Source: MGIIb-O3 sp046710875
Lineage (GTDB): Archaea; Thermoplasmatota; Poseidoniia; Poseidoniales; Thalassarchaeaceae
Direction of reading: 5' to 3'
Assembly: GCA_046710875.1 (NCBI GenBank)
Contig: JBKEHQ010000069.1
Location: 1-6,853, forward strand
Length of the DNA stretch: 6,853 nt
Shown in pieces: positions 3,467 through 6,853 of this stretch (within the stretch, counting starts at the first letter, position 1; each line of letters opens with the position of its first letter). A program made the position numbers and the translations under genes. The notes under the pieces are model-generated. The model saw only the letters and a list, made by a program, of their open reading frames with translations, had not been told where the DNA came from and did not search any database.

Positions 3467-6246
3467 ACTTTATTTTTTGCATTTACCTGTCTTGCTAAGA
3501 AACTGACCACGTCTAATATTTCAAAATCATGCCTCGGATCTCCTTCAAATTTTAAACATTCAAAGTGACTTACACATTTTGGACATGTTGTTAACATGAT
3601 GTCTGCACCTGTGGCTTTAACTTCATCAAATCTTTGAAGTCGTAATCCTCTACTATTTTCGTTGCATGACATCATACTAGAAACTCCACAGCATAATCCG
3701 TCCTCTTTATTATGTTCCATCTCTACTAAAGACACACCTTCAATTGATTGTACTAAATTTCTAGGTTCATCATACAAATTCATTTGTCTACCAATTCTAC
3801 ATGGATCGTGATAAGTTACTGTTATGTCATCCTCTGTTTTTAATTCCATATCAAATCCATTTTCAGTTAAGAATTCTGTTGTATGCATAACCTTCATGTC
3901 TTCTAACTCATAATCCAATGCGAAAGTTCTGAAACACTCAGCACATGATGTTACCAATGTATCAATTCCACTTTCTCCAATTTTCTTTTGATTATATCCC
4001 TTTAATTTTTCAAATACTTCAGATAATCCTTGCCACTTTTGGTCGTGGCCACAACATTTCAAGAAATCTCTTCCTAAATAAGTAACATCTTGCCCTAACT
4101 CTTCGAATAGTGTGAATGCCGCAGTAGTTGTCTCTCCAAGATTCATAGTACCTTCATTTACATGGCTAAATACCATTTCTTGATCTATATAGTCTACACA
4201 GCCTGGATAGTAGCCAATATTGGAATCTATTGGATAATCGGCTGTAGGAATAAATGATTCATCCTCATCTGCTTCAGCAGCCAATACTGCTTGCAGTACT
4301 GTATGAGGTATTTCAGCTGCAGGAGGGCCCCCTACAATCAAATTCCTTCGAATATCTACATATGAATCATAATCTACCAATTGGGGGCATGCATTTGTAC
4401 ATGCACTACAGGTCAAACAAGAATATAGGGGAACTCCATCATCTTCGTTATTCCATGTATTATAAATAATGTTTAATTTGTCTCCCGCATTAAACAATCT
4501 TACTGGGCATGCATCATCGCAAAGATCGCAGCCATAACATTTGTTCATTTCCCATTCATATCCTCGTGCCATACTTCTCATTAACATAAAGACCATTGCC
4601 CCGACTCCTAAGCAAGGTATGAATAATGAGTAAATTAATTTAGCATCCAGACTCTTAGGATTTTTATGATAAGTTGGATTCTCAGTCGATAGTTCCTTCA
4701 TCTCATCTAATGTTAAAATACTGGACGATCTGATTAGGGCTGTTCCATCTTCTGTTAATAACAATGGCTGATATGCCGTAGCTGAAAAATCTGTAATCAT
4801 TGTAATTGATTCATTAATTGAATTTGAAGTTGTTTCAAAATAGATTTTGTATGTTTCTCCTGAGTTAAGATAAATTGTTTCTAATGAACAAGTTTCGCCT
4901 TTCATCCTCCAAACTTCTTCTTTAATTGAATTAGTTAAATATACTGACTGTTGATGTTCTCCTACTCCGTATGTACTTGTTCTAAAGTTACAGCCTATAT
5001 CTGTGGGCAATTTACTTACTCCAAAATCCTCGACCGTAAAAGATTTGAAAGATGAAATACTTACTTCTGATTCATCCGAATTTCCGGTATATGTCATTTC
5101 CGAATATGCTTGATTTTGACCAGTTTCATAATCTGCATGACCATTAACTCCAGAATAATCAATTAAAGTAAATTTTGTTGGTTGGTAGATGGACCAATCT
5201 AACCAATTAGATGCAGGTATCACGCACCATTCTTCATAATCTTCTTGATTAATGGTTTCCCAGACTCCTAAATCGAAACTTTCCTCATGCGATAAACATT
5301 CATCTTCCCATGTTTCCCAGACATTCCCTTGGCCATAATAAACTAATGTATCCTGTGGCTGCTCTCTCATTTCATCTAATTGTGAGATATCATCCATTGC
5401 ACCTAATCCTCCGTAATCCCAAAATCCACCTTCATATATTGGCCAAGTTACTGTTGAGATAAGTACTGTAATAATTATGGTACCTATTGTAACTTGTTTC
5501 CCAAGAGACGGAGTAACTCTAGCTCCCATAGTATTTAACAAAAATTTTCTTGTGCCGAAATATATGATCACAAATAAGAAAAATGCTGTTAATATCCAAG
5601 GAATGGCATTGAATATCGTAGCAGTCCAAGGAGCCTGCCGGCCGCAGAAGAAATAATCATGAGAATCTTTAAAGCAATAATTGGTCAAATCTTTTGCATA
5701 TAATTCTAAGAATATATTTATAGAGAATACGGAAATAAACCAGACATGTGCTAAATAAGCGGCCCCTGCACTAGCAAACCAAGGGTCCTCGACGCCTCTT
5801 TTTTCTCTTTTACCTATTATGAATGGAGGCAGTGCCAATATTCCTACTGGGATGCCGGTTATCGCCGCTCCCCACCAAGCTGCATTCCAATAAATAAATG
5901 GTTGACCAAAGAAATCACCAATAGGTCCTGCTGGAATTGTGTACTGAGGCAGATATTCGCCCCATCTTAGGTATCCGTAAGAGAATAATACATACCAATC
6001 CGGAAATACGAATCCTGCTTGAGCAAATGGATCTGCAGCACTATGCAGGGGAGGAGGTACAATCCATGAGTAGAAACATATTACCATGACCATACTGGCT
6101 AGGATTATTGTATCTCTTAATACTTCTGTAGGCCAAAATGAGTGCCCTACAAAAACTCTTCTTCGTTCTTGTTCAGCTTCAATTAAATGATCTCTTTCGC
6201 TGACATATGTATCAGCAATCCTTCCAAATCTATCTATTAATCCCAT
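3463..6246 (-). CDS. Cytochrome b C-terminal half fused to HdrD-like Fe-S/CCG protein
   Basis: A 927-residue membrane fusion. Residues 35-270 resemble the C-terminal part of bc-type cytochrome b (subunit IV): GHSFWP, helices near 44-62, 122-144, 160-182, 208-230 and 251-270, ADPF (71-74) and the quinol-site PDWY (82-85). Residues 271-532 are a hydrophilic, acidic, Trp-containing insertion with four Cys (317, 341, 419, 453). A sixth helix (537-556) leads to two [4Fe-4S] motifs (C570/573/576/580 and C610/613/616/620). Two CCG domains follow: C683, C731-C732, C768/C771, then C816, C852-C853, C888/C891. That last part is the layout of HdrD, GlpC, DsrK and related subunits that handle disulfides or organic acids. 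Positive loops (145-150, 233-250) put the Fe-S part in the cytoplasm and the insertion outside. The gene starts 11 nt after the cytochrome b6-like gene, with GAGGT before the ATG, so both halves should form one complex. The partner substrate is unknown; CoM-S-S-CoB is unlikely without other signs of methanogenesis. Confidence 0.88.
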   Translation of the reverse strand: MGLIDRFGRIADTYVSERDHLIEAEQERRRVFVGHSFWPTEVLRDTIILASMVMVICFYSWIVPPPLHSAADPFAQAGFVFPDWYVLFSYGYLRWGEYLPQYTIPAGPIGDFFGQPFIYWNAAWWGAAITGIPVGILALPPFIIGKREKRGVEDPWFASAGAAYLAHVWFISVFSINIFLELYAKDLTNYCFKDSHDYFFCGRQAPWTATIFNAIPWILTAFFLFVIIYFGTRKFLLNTMGARVTPSLGKQVTIGTIIITVLISTVTWPIYEGGFWDYGGLGAMDDISQLDEMREQPQDTLVYYGQGNVWETWEDECLSHEESFDLGVWETINQEDYEEWCVIPASNWLDWSIYQPTKFTLIDYSGVNGHADYETGQNQAYSEMTYTGNSDESEVSISSFKSFTVEDFGVSKLPTDIGCNFRTSTYGVGEHQQSVYLTNSIKEEVWRMKGETCSLETIYLNSGETYKIYFETTSNSINESITMITDFSATAYQPLLLTEDGTALIRSSSILTLDEMKELSTENPTYHKNPKSLDAKLIYSLFIPCLGVGAMVFMLMRSMARGYEWEMNKCYGCDLCDDACPVRLFNAGDKLNIIYNTWNNEDDGVPLYSCLTCSACTNACPQLVDYDSYVDIRRNLIVGGPPAAEIPHTVLQAVLAAEADEDESFIPTADYPIDSNIGYYPGCVDYIDQEMVFSHVNEGTMNLGETTTAAFTLFEELGQDVTYLGRDFLKCCGHDQKWQGLSEVFEKLKGYNQKKIGESGIDTLVTSCAECFRTFALDYELEDMKVMHTTEFLTENGFDMELKTEDDITVTYHDPCRIGRQMNLYDEPRNLVQSIEGVSLVEMEHNKEDGLCCGVSSMMSCNENSRGLRLQRFDEVKATGADIMLTTCPKCVSHFECLKFEGDPRHDFEILDVVSFLARQVNAKNKV
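3469..3478 (+). terminator. Candidate oligo-T terminator for the plus-strand membrane protein
   Basis: TTTATTTTTT begins 2 nt after the stop codon on the plus strand, a good position and composition for archaeal intrinsic termination. It lies inside the 3' end of the opposing fusion gene, where it encodes the C-terminal lysines and asparagine. Confidence 0.45.
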
Positions 6247-6257
6247 TTAAATACCTC

Positions 6258-6853
6258 TTAATGCGGTTCAGCAATACCTTGAACCCAAACTATGAATAAA
6301 TGAACTAATATTAAAGCAGTTACTAGGACTGGTAATATGAAGACATGTAAAAAATACATTCTAGTTACAGTTTGTCCAGATAATGTAGACCCTGCAAAAA
6401 GTATGTTTGCCATCCATTCTCCGATTAAAGGAGTAGACGTTGCCATATTTATTCCAATCGTAGCAGCACCAAATGCCAAACTATCCCAGGGGAGCAAATA
6501 TCCAGAATATCCAAAGAATATTGTAAAAAACATCAATGCAACTCCTATTAACCAATTTAATTCTCTAGGATTCCTATATGCCCCAGTAAAGTAAACTCTA
6601 CACATGTGCAAGAATACTGCTGCCACCATAAAATGAGTTGTCCAATGGTGAATTGACCTTATTATATATCCAAATGGCAAAGTAGTCATAATAAATTCAA
6701 GGCTACTGTATGCAGGGGTCGGGTCACCCTCTCCTCCTGGCACATAATAAAGGCCAAGTATAGTTCCAGTAATTACCAATATTATAAACGCTAAAAACGA
6801 AATACCGCCTAAACAATAAAGTGGATACCAATACCAAATAATTCTCAATTTAT
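6258..6853 (-). CDS. Cytochrome b6-like N-terminal cytochrome b subunit (partial, 5' end outside window)
   Basis: The haem-carrying half of a bc1/b6f-type cytochrome b, a quinol-oxidising integral membrane subunit. Numbering from the Leu codon at 6848, the b-haem ligand pairs are H67/H81 and H168/H183. The 14 residues between the second pair match cytochrome b6 and Firmicutes rather than mitochondrial cytochrome b (13). Other family segments are YCLGG (11-15), RSIHHW (64-69), NPRELNW (93-99), GYLLPWD (116-122) and a C-terminal QGIAEP like QGISGP of b6. Four helices are present. Cys12 lies where b6 binds the extra haem c(i). The frame is open to the window edge, and the amphipathic N-terminus of about 30 residues is missing, so the TTG at 6848 is an internal Leu, not the start. 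It ends 11 nt before the fusion gene, its C-terminal partner. A Rieske gene would be expected upstream, beyond the window. Confidence 0.93.
   Translation of the reverse strand, partial: KLRIIWYWYPLYCLGGISFLAFIILVITGTILGLYYVPGGEGDPTPAYSSLEFIMTTLPFGYIIRSIHHWTTHFMVAAVFLHMCRVYFTGAYRNPRELNWLIGVALMFFTIFFGYSGYLLPWDSLAFGAATIGINMATSTPLIGEWMANILFAGSTLSGQTVTRMYFLHVFILPVLVTALILVHLFIVWVQGIAEPH

Noticed and set aside
4254..4469. Plus-strand open frame antisense to the fusion gene
   Set aside because: Lies over conserved Fe-S cysteine codons of the real gene; His/Leu/Tyr-rich shadow composition.
3463..6246. The long fusion as an assembly or frameshift artefact
   Set aside because: The frame is continuous, every domain has intact key residues, the topology is self-consistent, and the linker is a long structured segment rather than an abrupt junction. 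Confirmation still needs homologues.
3463..6246. c-type cytochrome domain in the extracytoplasmic insertion
   Set aside because: No CxxCH motif occurs in the insertion or elsewhere in the protein.
6337..6594. Plus-strand open frame antisense to cytochrome b
   Set aside because: Lies over conserved haem-binding helices; no independent support.
6846..6848. TTG as the start of the cytochrome b6-like gene
   Set aside because: The frame stays open to the window edge (a Lys codon precedes it), and family members have about 30 more residues before this point, so it is an internal Leu.

Overview
The window looks like AT-rich archaeal DNA. The most likely source is a marine planktonic Thermoplasmatota (Marine Group II/III, Poseidoniales-like). 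This rests on low GC, very tight gene packing, Asn/Lys/Ile-rich proteins, a mix of Shine-Dalgarno-led and apparently leaderless genes, and acidic proteins. It is an inference from style and gene content; there is no rRNA or other marker gene to settle it.

Layout, left to right. Positions 1-129 hold no confident gene, but contain a perfect 12-bp hairpin and the leader of asnB. A complete glutamine-hydrolysing asparagine synthetase runs on the plus strand (130-1992). It converges, with only 2 nt between stop codons, on a minus-strand cluster of three closely spaced genes read right to left: a two-cluster [4Fe-4S] ferredoxin (3067-2792), an unrecognised two-helix membrane protein (2787-2494) and an O6-alkylguanine-DNA alkyltransferase (2486-1995). 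A small three-helix membrane protein of unknown function lies on the plus strand (3188-3466), divergent from the ferredoxin. Its stop codon overlaps the stop codon of the large minus-strand gene that follows.

The right half is the notable part: a split cytochrome b of the bc1/b6f family. The upstream gene (6853-6258, cut by the window edge) is the cytochrome b6-like four-helix haem-binding half. Eleven bases later comes a 927-residue protein that begins as the C-terminal (subunit IV-like) half with a PDWY quinol-site motif. It then carries a ~260-residue extracytoplasmic insertion and one further membrane helix, and ends as a full HdrD/GlpC-type iron-sulfur protein: two [4Fe-4S] motifs followed by two CCG domains with all expected cysteines. 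Topology reasoning puts the Fe-S/CCG module on the cytoplasmic face, the side where the n-side quinone site lies. The b6-like half also has a Cys at the position that anchors the extra haem c(i) in b6f and Firmicutes complexes.

Together with the nearby ferredoxin, this suggests a quinone-linked membrane complex that exchanges electrons between a bc-type cytochrome b and a cytoplasmic ferredoxin or thiol/disulfide system. The domain architecture is read directly from the sequence. The electron route and substrate are inference.
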